This document shows, in pieces, positions 9,014 to 18,367 of a stretch of 64,000 nucleotides of DNA (positions are counted from its first letter, which is position 1; each line of letters starts with the position of its first letter). The DNA is taken from positions 62,001-126,000 of the forward strand of contig JACKEV010000022.1 of the NCBI GenBank assembly GCA_020632795.1, read 5' to 3'. The DNA comes from Alphaproteobacteria bacterium. Lineage in GTDB: Bacteria; Myxococcota_A; UBA796; CAJQPC01. The position numbers and the translations under genes are program-made. The notes under the pieces were generated by a model that saw only the letters and a list, made by a program, of their open reading frames with translations, made no database searches and had not been told where the DNA came from.

Positions 9014-10093
9014 ATGAAGCTCCTCCGCGCCATCGCCGTCTTCCTGCTCCTGGCCTTCGCCGCGCCGGCCGGCGCCGCGGAGTGGGGCAGCCTGGAGGAC
9101 GTCCCCGAGGCGTTCGATCCCTTCGAGGCCCTGGCCCAGCGCCCTCCCCTGCCCGAGGACTTCATCGCCACGCGCGGCCTCTACGCCGACGTCCACGGCA
9201 GCCCCCGCGACCGCGCCACCGTGCTGCGCCTCGCGGAGCACGCCGAGGCGTCCATCCCGCGCGTCGCCGCCGCGCTGGGCGTGGGCACGGGCCCCCGCAT
9301 GCGCATCACCCTGGCCGACGACCAGCGCGCCTTCGCCGAGCTGCAGCCCGGCGAGCCCCCCGGCTGGGCCGACGGCACCGCGTATCCGCACCAGGCCCTC
9401 ATCTACCTGCGCGCCCCGCGCATCCGCGAGGGCACCGCGCGCCCGCTGGAGCAGGTGCTGGACCACGAGATCACCCACGTCCTGCTGGGGCAGGCCTTCG
9501 GCCACCGCCCCGTGCCCACCTGGCTGCAGGAGGGCCTCGCCCAGTGGGTGGCCGGGGAGTACGGCCCCGAGACCACCGAGCGCCTCGCCCGGGGCATGCT
9601 GGGCGGCGGCCTGCTCAAGCTCGACGACATCAAGCACGGCTTCCCCTCCGACCCGGTCCGGGCCCACCTGGCCTACGCCCAGAGCGCCGACCTCATCGCC
9701 TTCATGGCCTCCGAGTACGGCCCCGGCACCATCCCCACCCTGGTCAAGGAGCTGTCCCGGGGCGCGCCCTTCAACGCCGCCTTCCGCGCCGCCACCGGCG
9801 AGTTCGCCGACGCGGTCGACGAGCAGTGGCGGGGGCGGCTGGAGCGCTCCGACCTCTGGCTCACCCCCCTGACCTCCGAGGCGATGTGGTGGGGGCTGGG
9901 CGCCCCGATCCTCGTGCTGGGCTGGCTCGCGGTGCGCCGCCGCAACCGCCGGAAGCTGGAGCGCTGGCGCCACGAGGAGGCGATGCAGGAGGCCCTCTAC
10001 AAGGCTCTGGAGCGGTCCTACAGCCGCCCCCAGCGGGCCGAGGAGCCCTGGCGCGCCGCCCCCTATGAGCCCCCCGGGGGCTGGGTGCATTGA
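9014..10093 (+). CDS. Membrane-anchored peptidase-MA-like zinc metallopeptidase
   Basis: A 359-residue protein with a signal peptide (LLLAFAAPAGA). The catalytic domain carries LDHEITHVLLG, an HExxH zinc motif, followed by WLQEGLAQWVAGEYG, whose Glu is the expected third ligand; this is the arrangement of the peptidase MA/DUF-type gluzincins. A late transmembrane helix (WWGLGAPILVLGWLAV) precedes a basic, Arg/Lys-rich cytoplasmic tail. It is therefore predicted to be a periplasmic protease with a C-terminal anchor. It is followed by a gene whose start overlaps its stop. The substrate is unknown. Confidence 0.85.
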   Translation: MKLLRAIAVFLLLAFAAPAGAAEWGSLEDVPEAFDPFEALAQRPPLPEDFIATRGLYADVHGSPRDRATVLRLAEHAEASIPRVAAALGVGTGPRMRITLADDQRAFAELQPGEPPGWADGTAYPHQALIYLRAPRIREGTARPLEQVLDHEITHVLLGQAFGHRPVPTWLQEGLAQWVAGEYGPETTERLARGMLGGGLLKLDDIKHGFPSDPVRAHLAYAQSADLIAFMASEYGPGTIPTLVKELSRGAPFNAAFRAATGEFADAVDEQWRGRLERSDLWLTPLTSEAMWWGLGAPILVLGWLAVRRRNRRKLERWRHEEAMQEALYKALERSYSRPQRAEEPWRAAPYEPPGGWVH

Positions 10094-10407
10094 GCGGGGG
10101 CGCACCTCGGGCGGGCCTGGCGCTGCTGCTGGGCCCCTTCGCGCTGCTGGCGCTGGCCCTCGCCCTGCGCCCCTCCCCCTGCGAGCGCTTCACCCTGGCC
10201 CTCTGCGGGCTGCCGAACCAGGACTGCGACCAGCTCCGGCAGCGGGTGGCCGCCGCCGGGCTCTCCGACGCGCGCTGCCGGGTGGGGCGCGACGTGGTCG
10301 AGGGCTGGAAGGCGATGCCCATGGCCGGGGTGCCCGCCGAGCGCCTCGTCGAGGGGCTGCTCGAAGGACAGGATCCGGTCCACATCGTCGAGGGCATGCG
10401 CCGCTGA
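10090..10407 (+). CDS. Small membrane protein of unknown function
   Basis: A 105-residue protein with a TTG start that overlaps the upstream stop (TTGA), the same arrangement seen at 652. One N-terminal hydrophobic helix (LALLLGPFALLALALAL) is followed by a small soluble part with four Cys (PCERFTLALCGLPNQDCDQ and ARCRV), suggesting an exported, disulfide-bonded domain. No family is recognised. Its coupling to the metallopeptidase suggests a shared role. Confidence 0.6.
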   Translation: MSGGAPRAGLALLLGPFALLALALALRPSPCERFTLALCGLPNQDCDQLRQRVAAAGLSDARCRVGRDVVEGWKAMPMAGVPAERLVEGLLEGQDPVHIVEGMRR

Positions 10408-10479
10408 TCCGTCCCCAGGAGGCGCGCTGGTGTATCCTCATCGGGACCTTCGACGCCCGAGCGCGGCGAGGAAGCGAAC

Positions 10480-11202
10480 ATGATGTTGCTGACCCTGACC
10501 TTGCTCTCTCTGCTCTCTCTGCTCGCCTGCGTGGACCGACCGGACGGCCCGCCGCCGCCGCACCTCCCCCCCTCCGTGGACACCGCTGTCTTCGAGCCGC
10601 TCCAGGAGGCTGCGGACGAGGGCCGGCCGAACCGCCGCCCCCGCCTGACCACCTTTGAGCTGGGCCCCGAGGTCATCACCAGCACGACCGACGCGATCGC
10701 GAAGGTGAAGGCCAACGACCCCGACGGCGGCATGGCCACCACCCGCGTCCGCTGGCTGGTCAACGGCGAGGCGGTGCCCGGCCAGCGCTCCAACAGCCTG
10801 TCGCACACCTGGTACCAGCGGGGCGATCGCCTCCAGGTCGAGGTCGAGGTCAGCGACGGCATCGACGCCTTCACCAGCCGCAGCGAGCAGCGTGTGGTGG
10901 AGAACAGCCCCCCCAGCATCGAGATGCCCAAAGGGGGCTTCCAGGGCAACCCCGATGGGCTGCAGCTCCTGGCCTCCGACCCGGACGGCGACACCCTGAG
11001 CTACCGCATCGAGGACGGCCCGCCCGGCATGACCATCGACCGCAGCGGCGTCATCCACTTCTCCGGCGCCCCGGATCCCGCCGCCGCGGGCACCTTCAAC
11101 GCGAAGATCATCGCCGAGGACACCGTGGGAGCCTACGCCGTGTGGCCGCTCACCTTGACCCTCACGCCGGGCAAGGCGACCGAGCAGATCCCCGCCAACT
11201 GA
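10480..11202 (+). CDS. Lipoprotein with Ig-like/cadherin-like domain
   Basis: A 240-residue lipoprotein: MMLLTLTLLSLLSLLAC is a clear lipobox. A Pro-rich spacer is followed by an Ig-like fold and then by ASDPDGDTLSYRIEDGPPGM, the signature of the putative-Ig/cadherin-like repeats common in surface proteins. It is probably displayed on the cell surface or outer membrane. It is convergent with udk, and only about 14 bp separates the two stop codons; that gap contains a TGTCGCAT word at 11209-11216. Confidence 0.75.
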   Translation: MMLLTLTLLSLLSLLACVDRPDGPPPPHLPPSVDTAVFEPLQEAADEGRPNRRPRLTTFELGPEVITSTTDAIAKVKANDPDGGMATTRVRWLVNGEAVPGQRSNSLSHTWYQRGDRLQVEVEVSDGIDAFTSRSEQRVVENSPPSIEMPKGGFQGNPDGLQLLASDPDGDTLSYRIEDGPPGMTIDRSGVIHFSGAPDPAAAGTFNAKIIAEDTVGAYAVWPLTLTLTPGKATEQIPAN

Positions 11203-11216
11203 AGCATTTGTCGCAT

Positions 11217-11828
11217 TTATTCACTGCGGGTGAGGCGAACCCGGATCTCCCGCAGCAGCAGCGCCACCAGGGACGGCACCGGCTCGGTCCCCTTGATGAC
11301 GAGGTCGGCGTGCTCGGCGCAGGGCTGGATGTATCGATGATACCCGGGCCGAACGTCGCGCTCGTAGCGCTCCAATACCTGCGACACGTTCCAGCCCCGG
11401 GACACGACATCCCGGCGGATGCGACGGATGAGACAGATATCCAGGGGGGTGTCCACGAACACCGCGACGTCCATGCGCTCCCGGAGCGCCGGGTCGGAGA
11501 GGACCAGGATGCCCTCCACCAGCAGCACCCGGGCGGGCTCCACCCGCTCGGTGCGGGGTAGCCGGGCGTGGGTAGGGAAGTGATACACCGGCAGGTGTGC
11601 AGGCTGTCGCATACACAGCCGTTCAATGTGTGACACCATCAAAGATGTATCAAATGCTTCAGGCTCATCGTAGTTGAACGACGCGGGGTCGGCGACATCC
11701 TTGTAGTACCGGTCGTGGGTCAGCACGAGGGCGTCGCGCCCCAGGGCCTCGCGCAGGGCCTCGGTCACCGTGGTCTTGCCCGACGCCGACGCGCCGCCCA
11801 GGCCCACCACCAGGGGTTCGATGTTCAC
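11217..11828 (-). CDS. udk: Uridine kinase
   Basis: A 203-residue P-loop kinase that phosphorylates uridine/cytidine to UMP/CMP in pyrimidine salvage. The Walker A is GGASASGKTT (residues 11-20). The substrate-binding THDRYYKD and the family motif NYDEPEAFD are present, as is the lid arginine pair IRRIRRD. The length is normal for Udk. It is the last gene of the minus-strand mnmG-par-bactofilin block, overlapping the bactofilin stop by 4 bp. AT-rich islets with TGTCGCAT and ATGTATCA lie inside it at about 11581-11665. Confidence 0.9.
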   Translation of the reverse strand: MNIEPLVVGLGGASASGKTTVTEALREALGRDALVLTHDRYYKDVADPASFNYDEPEAFDTSLMVSHIERLCMRQPAHLPVYHFPTHARLPRTERVEPARVLLVEGILVLSDPALRERMDVAVFVDTPLDICLIRRIRRDVVSRGWNVSQVLERYERDVRPGYHRYIQPCAEHADLVIKGTEPVPSLVALLLREIRVRLTRSE

Positions 11829-12169
11829 CGGGGCTCTCCTGCCTTGACCGTGGCGTCCAGTCGCGCGCCAGGGTGCATCTCCATGGCCGCCGCCTCGACC
11901 TCGCCGTGTATCACGCCGCCCTCGTCGAGCACCAGCAGGGTCGTGGCCACGACCCGGCCGCGCACCGTCCCGGAGATCCGCAGGGTGGCCGCCTCGATCT
12001 CCCCCTCCACCTGCCCGTGGGGACCGATCTCCAGGGTGTCCGACGCCTTCATGCGCCCGGTGAAGGTGCCGTCCAGGCGGACCCGGCCGTCGAAGGACAG
12101 GTCCCCTTCGAACGCCGCGCCGCGCCCCAGCAGCGCGGCGAGCGGGCGCTCCGACTCAGGGGCGGCCAC
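11825..12169 (-). CDS. Bactofilin
   Basis: A 114-residue polymer-forming protein of the bactofilin (DUF583) family. The core is a series of short beta-helix rungs such as GDLSFDGRVRLDGTFTGRM, LEIGPHGQVEGEIEAA and LRISGTVRGRVVA, with short tails, as in typical bactofilins. In Myxococcus, bactofilins encoded beside parAB position the ParABS machinery, and the placement directly after parB here matches that arrangement. It lies 3 bp after parB and overlaps udk. Confidence 0.92.
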   Translation of the reverse strand: MAAPESERPLAALLGRGAAFEGDLSFDGRVRLDGTFTGRMKASDTLEIGPHGQVEGEIEAATLRISGTVRGRVVATTLLVLDEGGVIHGEVEAAAMEMHPGARLDATVKAGEPR

Positions 12170-12172
12170 GGC

Positions 12173-13062
<890 letters not shown>

Positions 13063-13066
<4 letters not shown>

Positions 13067-13860
13067 GAGGCCACCTGCTGACGCTCACGGGCGACGAGCC
13101 CGTTCCGCTGGAGGAGCTCGGCGGCCAGGGCGGTGTAGGCCCGGGCCCCGCTGCTGGTCGCGGAGTAGGTGAAGATGCACTGGCCGTAGCTGGGGGCCTC
13201 GCCCAGGCGCACGTTCCGGGGGATCATCGTCTCGAAGACCTCCTCCCCCAGCACGTCCCGGAGCTGCGCGGCCACGTCGTGGCACAGCCGGTTGCGGCGG
13301 TCGAACAGGGTGACCACCTCCCCCTCTCGCACCAGGCGGGGGTTGAGGCGCTTGCGGACCTGCGACAGGGTGCGCAGGAGCTGGCCCAGGCCCTCCAACG
13401 CCAGGTACTCGGCCTGGACCGGGATGAGCACGGAGTCGGCGGCGGTCAGCGCGTTCAGGGTCAGGAAGCCCAGCGAGGGCGGGCAGTCCAGGAGCACGAA
13501 GTCCAGCCCGGCCGGCAGGGAGGCCATCGCCTGGCGCAGCCGCTGCTCCCGGTCGCGGGAGCCGATCAGCTCGACCTCCGCGCCGATGAGGGCGGCGCTG
13601 GCGGGCACCAGGGCCAGGCCCTCGATGTCCGTGGGCGCGGCCAGCTCCGCGAGGGTCTTCTCCCCCACCAGGGCGTGGAACACCCCCTCGGTGAGGTCCT
13701 CCTTGACGACGCCCAGCCCGGAGGTGGCGTTCGCCTGGGGATCCAGGTCGATCAGCAGCACCTGGTAGCCGGCGCGGGCCAGGGCGGCGGCGAGGTTGAT
13801 GGTCGTGGTGGTCTTGCCGACCCCACCCTTCTGGTTGGAGACCGCGATGATGCGTGGCAT
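13063..13860 (-). CDS. parA: Chromosome partitioning ATPase ParA
   Basis: A 265-residue Soj/ParA ATPase. The deviant Walker A KGGVGKTT lies at residues 11-18, and LIDLDPQANATSGLG and LLDCPPSLG supply the other nucleotide motifs. It dimerises on DNA with ATP and drives movement of ParB-parS complexes. It is the first gene of the par cluster; parB follows with a 4-bp overlap. The 269-bp upstream gap holds a candidate promoter and a parS site, which could allow ParB-dependent autoregulation. Confidence 0.97.
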
Positions 13861-13926
13861 GGCAGTGTGGCTCGGAGGCGGGGGAGTGTGAGGCGCTCAC
13901 GGACGCAGCGCCTGGGAGGAAGGGGA

Positions 13927-13954
13927 CGATAGCGCTCAGCCCTTGACTGTGCAA
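13927..13954 (-). promoter_or_regulatory. Candidate promoter for parA-parB-bactofilin-udk
   Basis: On the minus strand, TTGCAC (13949-13954) and CTATCG (13927-13932) are separated by 16 bp, about 67 bp upstream of the parA ATG and 23 bp from the parS site at 13977. Matched by eye only. Confidence 0.35.
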
Positions 13955-13976
13955 GACCTGCACCTCGACCGTGTGA

Positions 13977-13992
13977 TGTTCTACGTGGAACA
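13977..13992. promoter_or_regulatory. parS: parS site upstream of parA
   Basis: TGTTCTACGTGGAACA, one base from the perfect palindrome TGTTCCACGTGGAACA. It is ParB's expected nucleation site. It sits in the parA upstream gap, just before an AT-richer stretch (14030-14056) containing AAACCCATTAAACCC. Confidence 0.9.
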
Positions 13993-14103
13993 CCCCGCCC
14001 CGACCCACCCCCCACGGGCACGTCGACACACGAATAAAACCCATTAAACCCGTGTTATTGCCGGAGACCGGCGCGGGGTACCCGAGCGTGACGGCGCCGG
14101 GCG

Positions 14104-14119
14104 CGCAAGGATCCTTGCG
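14104..14119. repeat. 16-bp perfect palindrome downstream of lipoprotein gene
   Basis: CGCAAGGATCCTTGCG is perfectly self-complementary. It lies 11 bp beyond the stop of the minus-strand lipoprotein gene. There is no T-run, so an intrinsic terminator is doubtful; an operator is possible. Confidence 0.4.
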
Positions 14120-14129
14120 TCGCCCCCGC

Positions 14130-15020
14130 TCAGGGCTCCACAGGCAGGCGCACCACGCGCAGCTTCACCTGGGCGTCCTTGCCGAAGCTGAGCCCCGGGC
14201 TGTTCTCGACGGTGAGGGTGGACGCCTTGTCCAGCACGCACTCCATCTCCAGGTCCTTGCCCCGCTCGGTCTCGCAGTCCGTGCCGGCCACGCTGAGCGC
14301 GATGGGGCTGTCCGAGCCGGCGCTCACCCGGTAGCGGCCGGGCTGGAGCGGGAAGCCGTGCTCCTTGCGGGGCGCGAGGTTCAGGTCGGAGCGGGCCAGC
14401 ACCTGCTCGCCCACGACGACCTCGACCTCAGCGGTCTTGTCGCCTGCGGTGAGCCGGATCGTGGAGCGCCCCGGCTCCATCAACGTGACGGCGTAGCCCT
14501 CGCCCATGGAGACCACCTTGGCGTCCGTGGGGCTGGCCTGGACGAAGATCGTGCGGTTGAGCTCGTCCAGGTTGTCGACCACCTCCACCGTCAGGGGCTC
14601 GACCTTCACCGGCTTGAACGCGCCAGCGGAGTCCGGGACGAGGATCTGCTCGATTCGCTTGGGTCGAACACGGATCTCCTTGACCAGAACGCACTGCACC
14701 TGCACCGCGCGGGTCAGCTCCCCGACCGCCAGGGTGAGGGTGGCCTCCCCCGACCGCTGGCACTGCACCCGGCCGTCCTTGCCCACCCGCAGCAGCTCCT
14801 CGTCCGAGGAGCCCTGGACCGCGACCACCGCGTCCTTGAGCGCCTGGCCCTCGTCGTCCAGCGCGGCCGCCTTGACCACCTGCGGCGAGCCCTCCACGAT
14901 CCGCAGCGGCTCGTCCACCTGGATGGAGACCGGCCCGGAGGAGCAGGCCACCAGGGCCAGCACGGCGGCGGGGGAGAGCGGGGTGAGCAGGCGGCGGAGG
15001 GAGACGAGGATGCGCTTCAT
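14130..15020 (-). CDS. Lipoprotein of unknown function between rsmG and parA
   Basis: A 296-residue protein. The ATG at 15020 is chosen because MKRILVSLRRLLTPLSPAAVLALVAC forms a proper lipoprotein signal and GGAG lies 6 nt upstream; an in-frame ATG at 15044 would add nine polar residues. The mature part is beta-rich, with several 70-90-residue Ig-like (BIG-like) stretches (for example ALDDEGQALKDAVVAVQGSSDEE). No enzyme motif is seen. It interrupts the usual rsmG-parA neighbourhood on the same strand. Confidence 0.75.
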   Translation of the reverse strand: MKRILVSLRRLLTPLSPAAVLALVACSSGPVSIQVDEPLRIVEGSPQVVKAAALDDEGQALKDAVVAVQGSSDEELLRVGKDGRVQCQRSGEATLTLAVGELTRAVQVQCVLVKEIRVRPKRIEQILVPDSAGAFKPVKVEPLTVEVVDNLDELNRTIFVQASPTDAKVVSMGEGYAVTLMEPGRSTIRLTAGDKTAEVEVVVGEQVLARSDLNLAPRKEHGFPLQPGRYRVSAGSDSPIALSVAGTDCETERGKDLEMECVLDKASTLTVENSPGLSFGKDAQVKLRVVRLPVEP

Positions 15021-15079
15021 CGAGGCTCCGTGGCGAGGTGACATCGGTCCCTTATGGGGTGGAGGAGCGGGTTGCCCTT

Positions 15080-15643
15080 TCAGCCTGCTTTCTTGTCCGT
15101 CGCCCGGTAGGCCACAGCCGCCCGGGGGCGGCCCTCCAGGGCGTAGTGTTCTACGTGGAACACCTCCAGCCCCGGGGCGGGCGGGGGGTCCTGGCGCGCG
15201 AGCATGAGGATCGCGATCCCCCCCGGCCTCAGCAGGCGCGCGGCGTCCTCCAGGAAGGCCTCGGGGGGCTTGTAGGCCCGAGACACCACCCCATCAAAAA
15301 ATGTATCATTTAATGTTTCACTTCGGCAGCGCTGAACGGTGACGTTCCCCAGCCCCGCCTCCGCCGCCACCTGCTCCAGGAAGGCGGCCCTGCGGGCCCG
15401 GGGCTCCACCAGCCACACCCGCAGGGACGGGAAGCGCGCCGCGAGGGCCACCCCCGGGAAGCCCGCCCCTGAGCCCAGGTCCGCCCACAGGCCCTCGGGC
15501 GCCTCCAGCCAGCCCACTGCTCGGGCGGCGTCCTCGAAGTGCGGCTCGGCGGGGCCGGGGCCGATGAGGTTCATCGCCTTGCGCCACCGCTCCAGCAGCC
15601 GGAGGTGGGCCTGCTCCGCGGGGGTGAGGGGCAGCCGGCTCAT
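15080..15643 (-). CDS. rsmG: 16S rRNA (guanine-N7) methyltransferase RsmG (GidB)
   Basis: A 187-residue SAM-dependent methyltransferase that methylates G527 of 16S rRNA. The SAM site is WADLGSGAGFPGVAL (residues about 53-67), followed by VEPRARRAAFLEQV. It overlaps the mnmG stop by 4 bp, the classical gidA-gidB arrangement. The end is unusual: residues 162-166 read FHVEH, which is simply the parS site at 15147-15162 read in frame, so a ParB site lies inside the C-terminal coding region. An AT-rich islet (15294-15330) also interrupts the GC-rich gene. Confidence 0.92.
   Translation of the reverse strand: MSRLPLTPAEQAHLRLLERWRKAMNLIGPGPAEPHFEDAARAVGWLEAPEGLWADLGSGAGFPGVALAARFPSLRVWLVEPRARRAAFLEQVAAEAGLGNVTVQRCRSETLNDTFFDGVVSRAYKPPEAFLEDAARLLRPGGIAILMLARQDPPPAPGLEVFHVEHYALEGRPRAAVAYRATDKKAG
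15147..15162. promoter_or_regulatory. parS: parS site inside rsmG
   Basis: TGTTCTACGTGGAACA, identical to the site at 13977. It is read as FHVEH near the RsmG C-terminus, beyond the methyltransferase core. Confidence 0.88.
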
Positions 15644-17469
15644 CGGGCCCCCAGGTAGACCGCGAGGGTGGTGACCGCAGCGGGGGTGATCCCAGGCAGC
15701 CTGGCGGCGGCGTCGAGGGTCTCCGGCCGGTGGTGGCGCAGCCGCTCCCGCGCCTCCGAGGACAGCCCCGGGACCACGCCGAAGTCCACCTCTCGGAGTG
15801 ATACATGCGACATGCGACGGGCGCGCTCTGCCCGCGCCTGGGCGCGCTGGATGTAGCCCGCGTACTTGACGTCCGTCTCTACCTGCGCGGTGGCCGCCTC
15901 GCCCAGCTCCGGCAGGCCCAGGGCCTGAACGAGGTCGCGGTAGCCCACCTCCGGGCGGCGCAGCAGCTCCTCGGCGGTGGAGGGCTTCTTCATCCCGGAG
16001 ATGCCCACCTGCTTCAGATGCGACAAGGTCTCGGCGTCGGGCACCACCCGCCGGGCCAGCACCTCGAAGCCGCGCTGGATGCCCTCCTGCCGCGCCTCGA
16101 AGGCCGCCCAGTCCGCGTCGCCGATGAGCCCGAGGGCGCGCCCCAGGGGCATGAGCCTGCGGTCGGCGTTGTCCTCCCGCAGCAGCAGCCGGTGCTCGGC
16201 GCGGGAGGTGAACATGCGGTAGGGCTCCCCGCCCACCCCGCGGGTCACCAGGTCGTCGATGAGCACGCCGATGTAGGCCTGCTCCCGCCCCAGCACCAGC
16301 GGCTCGCCCCGGGCCGCCGAGACCCCGGCCACGAAGCCCTGCGCGGCGGCCTCCTCGTAGCCGGAGGTGCCGTTGACCTGGCCGGCCAGATAGAGCCCGG
16401 GCAGCGCCCGGTGCTGGAGGTCGTGCCCCAGGTCCCGGGGGTCGGCGAAGTCGTACTCCACGGCGTAGCCGTACTGGAGCAGCTCGGCGCGCTCCAGCCC
16501 GGGGATCGTGTGGACCATGTCCCGCTGCACGTCCTCGGGCAGGGAGGTGGACAGGCCGTTGACATAGATCCGGTCGGTGCCGTGGCCCTCGGGCTCCAGG
16601 AAGATGAGGTGCCGCTCCCGGTGGGCGAAGCGGCTGACCTTGTCCTCGATGGAGGGGCAGTACCGCGGGCCCACGCCCTGGATCGCGCCGGAGTACATGG
16701 CCGAGCGGTGCAGGTTGTCGCGGATGAGCCGGTGTGTCGCATCATTGGTGAAGGTGATGTGACAGCGCACCGGGGGCAGGCGGCGGGGCACCTCCGCGAA
16801 GGAGAAGCAGCCGCCGCCGTCGTCCTGCGGGGTGGTGGCGCTCCAGTCGATGCTGCCCGCCCGAAGCCGCGGCGGGGTGCCGGTCTTGAGGCGCCCCAGG
16901 CGCAGCCCCAGGCCACGCAGGCGCTCGGCCAGGGCCCAGGCGGCGCCGTCACCGATGCGTCCGCCGGCGGTCCGGGTGTCGCCCCGGTGCATCAGCCCCG
17001 ACAGGAAGGTGCCGGTGGTCAGGATGGCCGCCCTGCAGGGCAGGCGGGTGCCGTCCGCGAGGGTCACCCCGTCGACCCGACCCCCGGACGTGGTGAGCCC
17101 GGTGGCCTCCCCCTCCAGGATGCGCAAGCTCGGGAGCGCGGCCAGGAGCTGTCGCATCTGTCGCGGATATTCTGCTACATCCACCTGGGCGCGACTGGAG
17201 CGCACCGCCAGGCCCTTGCGGGTGTTGAGCTGCCGGAACTGGATGGTGGTGGCGTCGGCGGCGCGGGCCATCAGGCCGCCGAGGGCGTCCAGCTCCCGCA
17301 CCAGGCAGCCCTTCGCGAGGCCCCCGATGGCGGGGTTGCAGGAGAGCCGCGCGACGTGCTGCGCGTGGAAGGTGACCATGGCGACGCGGCAGCCCAGCCG
17401 CGCGGCGGCGGCGGCGGCCTCACAGCCGGCGTGCCCGGCGCCGACCACGACGATGTCGAAGGAGTCCAT
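15640..17469 (-). CDS. mnmG: tRNA uridine-5-carboxymethylaminomethyl modification protein MnmG (GidA)
   Basis: A 609-residue FAD enzyme that acts with MnmE to modify the wobble uridine of tRNAs. The start ATG at 17469 gives the classical MDSFDIVVVGAGHAGCEAA dinucleotide-binding N-terminus. FSCNPAIGG-type, LTTGTFLSG and GQVNGTSGYEEAAAQG family motifs are present, and the C-terminal MnmE/tRNA-binding helical domain is complete. An upstream in-frame ATG at 17532 would overlap the neighbouring gene and lacks family similarity. MnmE is not in the window. Several ATGCGACA words lie within the gene (15805, 16018, 16735, 17150). Confidence 0.95.
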   Translation of the reverse strand: MDSFDIVVVGAGHAGCEAAAAAARLGCRVAMVTFHAQHVARLSCNPAIGGLAKGCLVRELDALGGLMARAADATTIQFRQLNTRKGLAVRSSRAQVDVAEYPRQMRQLLAALPSLRILEGEATGLTTSGGRVDGVTLADGTRLPCRAAILTTGTFLSGLMHRGDTRTAGGRIGDGAAWALAERLRGLGLRLGRLKTGTPPRLRAGSIDWSATTPQDDGGGCFSFAEVPRRLPPVRCHITFTNDATHRLIRDNLHRSAMYSGAIQGVGPRYCPSIEDKVSRFAHRERHLIFLEPEGHGTDRIYVNGLSTSLPEDVQRDMVHTIPGLERAELLQYGYAVEYDFADPRDLGHDLQHRALPGLYLAGQVNGTSGYEEAAAQGFVAGVSAARGEPLVLGREQAYIGVLIDDLVTRGVGGEPYRMFTSRAEHRLLLREDNADRRLMPLGRALGLIGDADWAAFEARQEGIQRGFEVLARRVVPDAETLSHLKQVGISGMKKPSTAEELLRRPEVGYRDLVQALGLPELGEAATAQVETDVKYAGYIQRAQARAERARRMSHVSLREVDFGVVPGLSSEARERLRHHRPETLDAAARLPGITPAAVTTLAVYLGAR

Positions 17470-17503
17470 GTGGCCTACGAGAGCCGTGCGATCGTCCGGC
17501 GTC

Positions 17504-18262
17504 CTATAGCCCGGCGACCGAGGTGGAGTCATCCTCGTCGAAGGCCTCCAGCCACATCGGGGTGATGTCGGAGACGAGCGAGCGCGCCATGTCCCGGGCC
17601 AGCAGCCGCACCGGGGAGTGCTCGGTCAGGAGGCCGGCGTAGTCGTCCTCGTAGCGGAACAGCAGCTCGCCGTCGGCGGCCACCAGGGCCATGCCCACCC
17701 GGGCGTTGACCTCGTAGGGCTCGTTGTCGAAGTCGACCATCACCGGGGTGTCGCAGGACATCACGAGCTCGCCGACCATGTTGTGGGCCGTCAGGGGCTG
17801 GCCTTCGTTCTCGACGACCCAGATGACCAGCGTGGCGTCGCCGCCGGTGGCGCGGGCGGCCGCAGCCAGGGCGGCCTCCATCGAGCCCTCTCCGACCACG
17901 GCGCGGGCCAGGGCGCGGCGCTGGGGCAGGGGCAGCTCGCTGTCCCGGAACCAGCCGTCCCAGCCCGGGGGCAGCGCCGCGTACAGGGCGCCGGGCACCG
18001 ACGCGCGCAGGGCCTCGGGCAGCCCATCGAGCTGCTCAGCGCGCTGGTTGCGGCCCTCCAACAGCCAGGGGTCGAGCTGCTCGCCCAGCATGTCGGTGGT
18101 GATCGGCTCCACCTGGGGGGAGACGATCACCGCCGGGACGACCCGGATGTCGCCCTCGACCATGCGGGGGTGGACGTCCCAGGCCAGCGTGTCCTCCATC
18201 GAGAGGGCGTGGCGGTGCGCGCAGCCGGTCGACAGGGCGAGGGAGAGCAGGGTCAGGGTCAT
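17504..18262 (-). CDS. Lipoprotein of unknown function upstream of mnmG
   Basis: A 252-residue protein. The ATG at 18262 gives MTLTLLSLALSTGCAHRH, a short lipoprotein signal. The mature region includes VVPAVIVSPQVEPI, ATLVIWVVENEG and VGMALVAADGELLFRYEDDY. It has no recognised family; the repeated hydrophobic strands suggest a periplasmic or outer-membrane-associated alpha/beta protein. It lies 34 bp before mnmG on the same strand, so it may be the operon leader gene. The longer open frame upstream of 18262 runs opposite the glycosyltransferase gene and is not real. Confidence 0.72.
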   Translation of the reverse strand: MTLTLLSLALSTGCAHRHALSMEDTLAWDVHPRMVEGDIRVVPAVIVSPQVEPITTDMLGEQLDPWLLEGRNQRAEQLDGLPEALRASVPGALYAALPPGWDGWFRDSELPLPQRRALARAVVGEGSMEAALAAAARATGGDATLVIWVVENEGQPLTAHNMVGELVMSCDTPVMVDFDNEPYEVNARVGMALVAADGELLFRYEDDYAGLLTEHSPVRLLARDMARSLVSDITPMWLEAFDEDDSTSVAGL

Positions 18263-18367
18263 GAGGCGCCTGGTCAGGGTTTCCCGGAGGCTCGGACACC
18301 GGTCCCCGCAGGCGGTTCCCGACAATGGAGAAAAACCTGCGGTTCGGGTTGAGGATACCATCCCCAG

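Noticed and set aside
13861..14129. Chromosome replication origin in the parA upstream gap
   Set aside because: There are no DnaA-box clusters (TTATCCACA-like) and only a short AT-rich stretch. dnaA and dnaN are not in the window.
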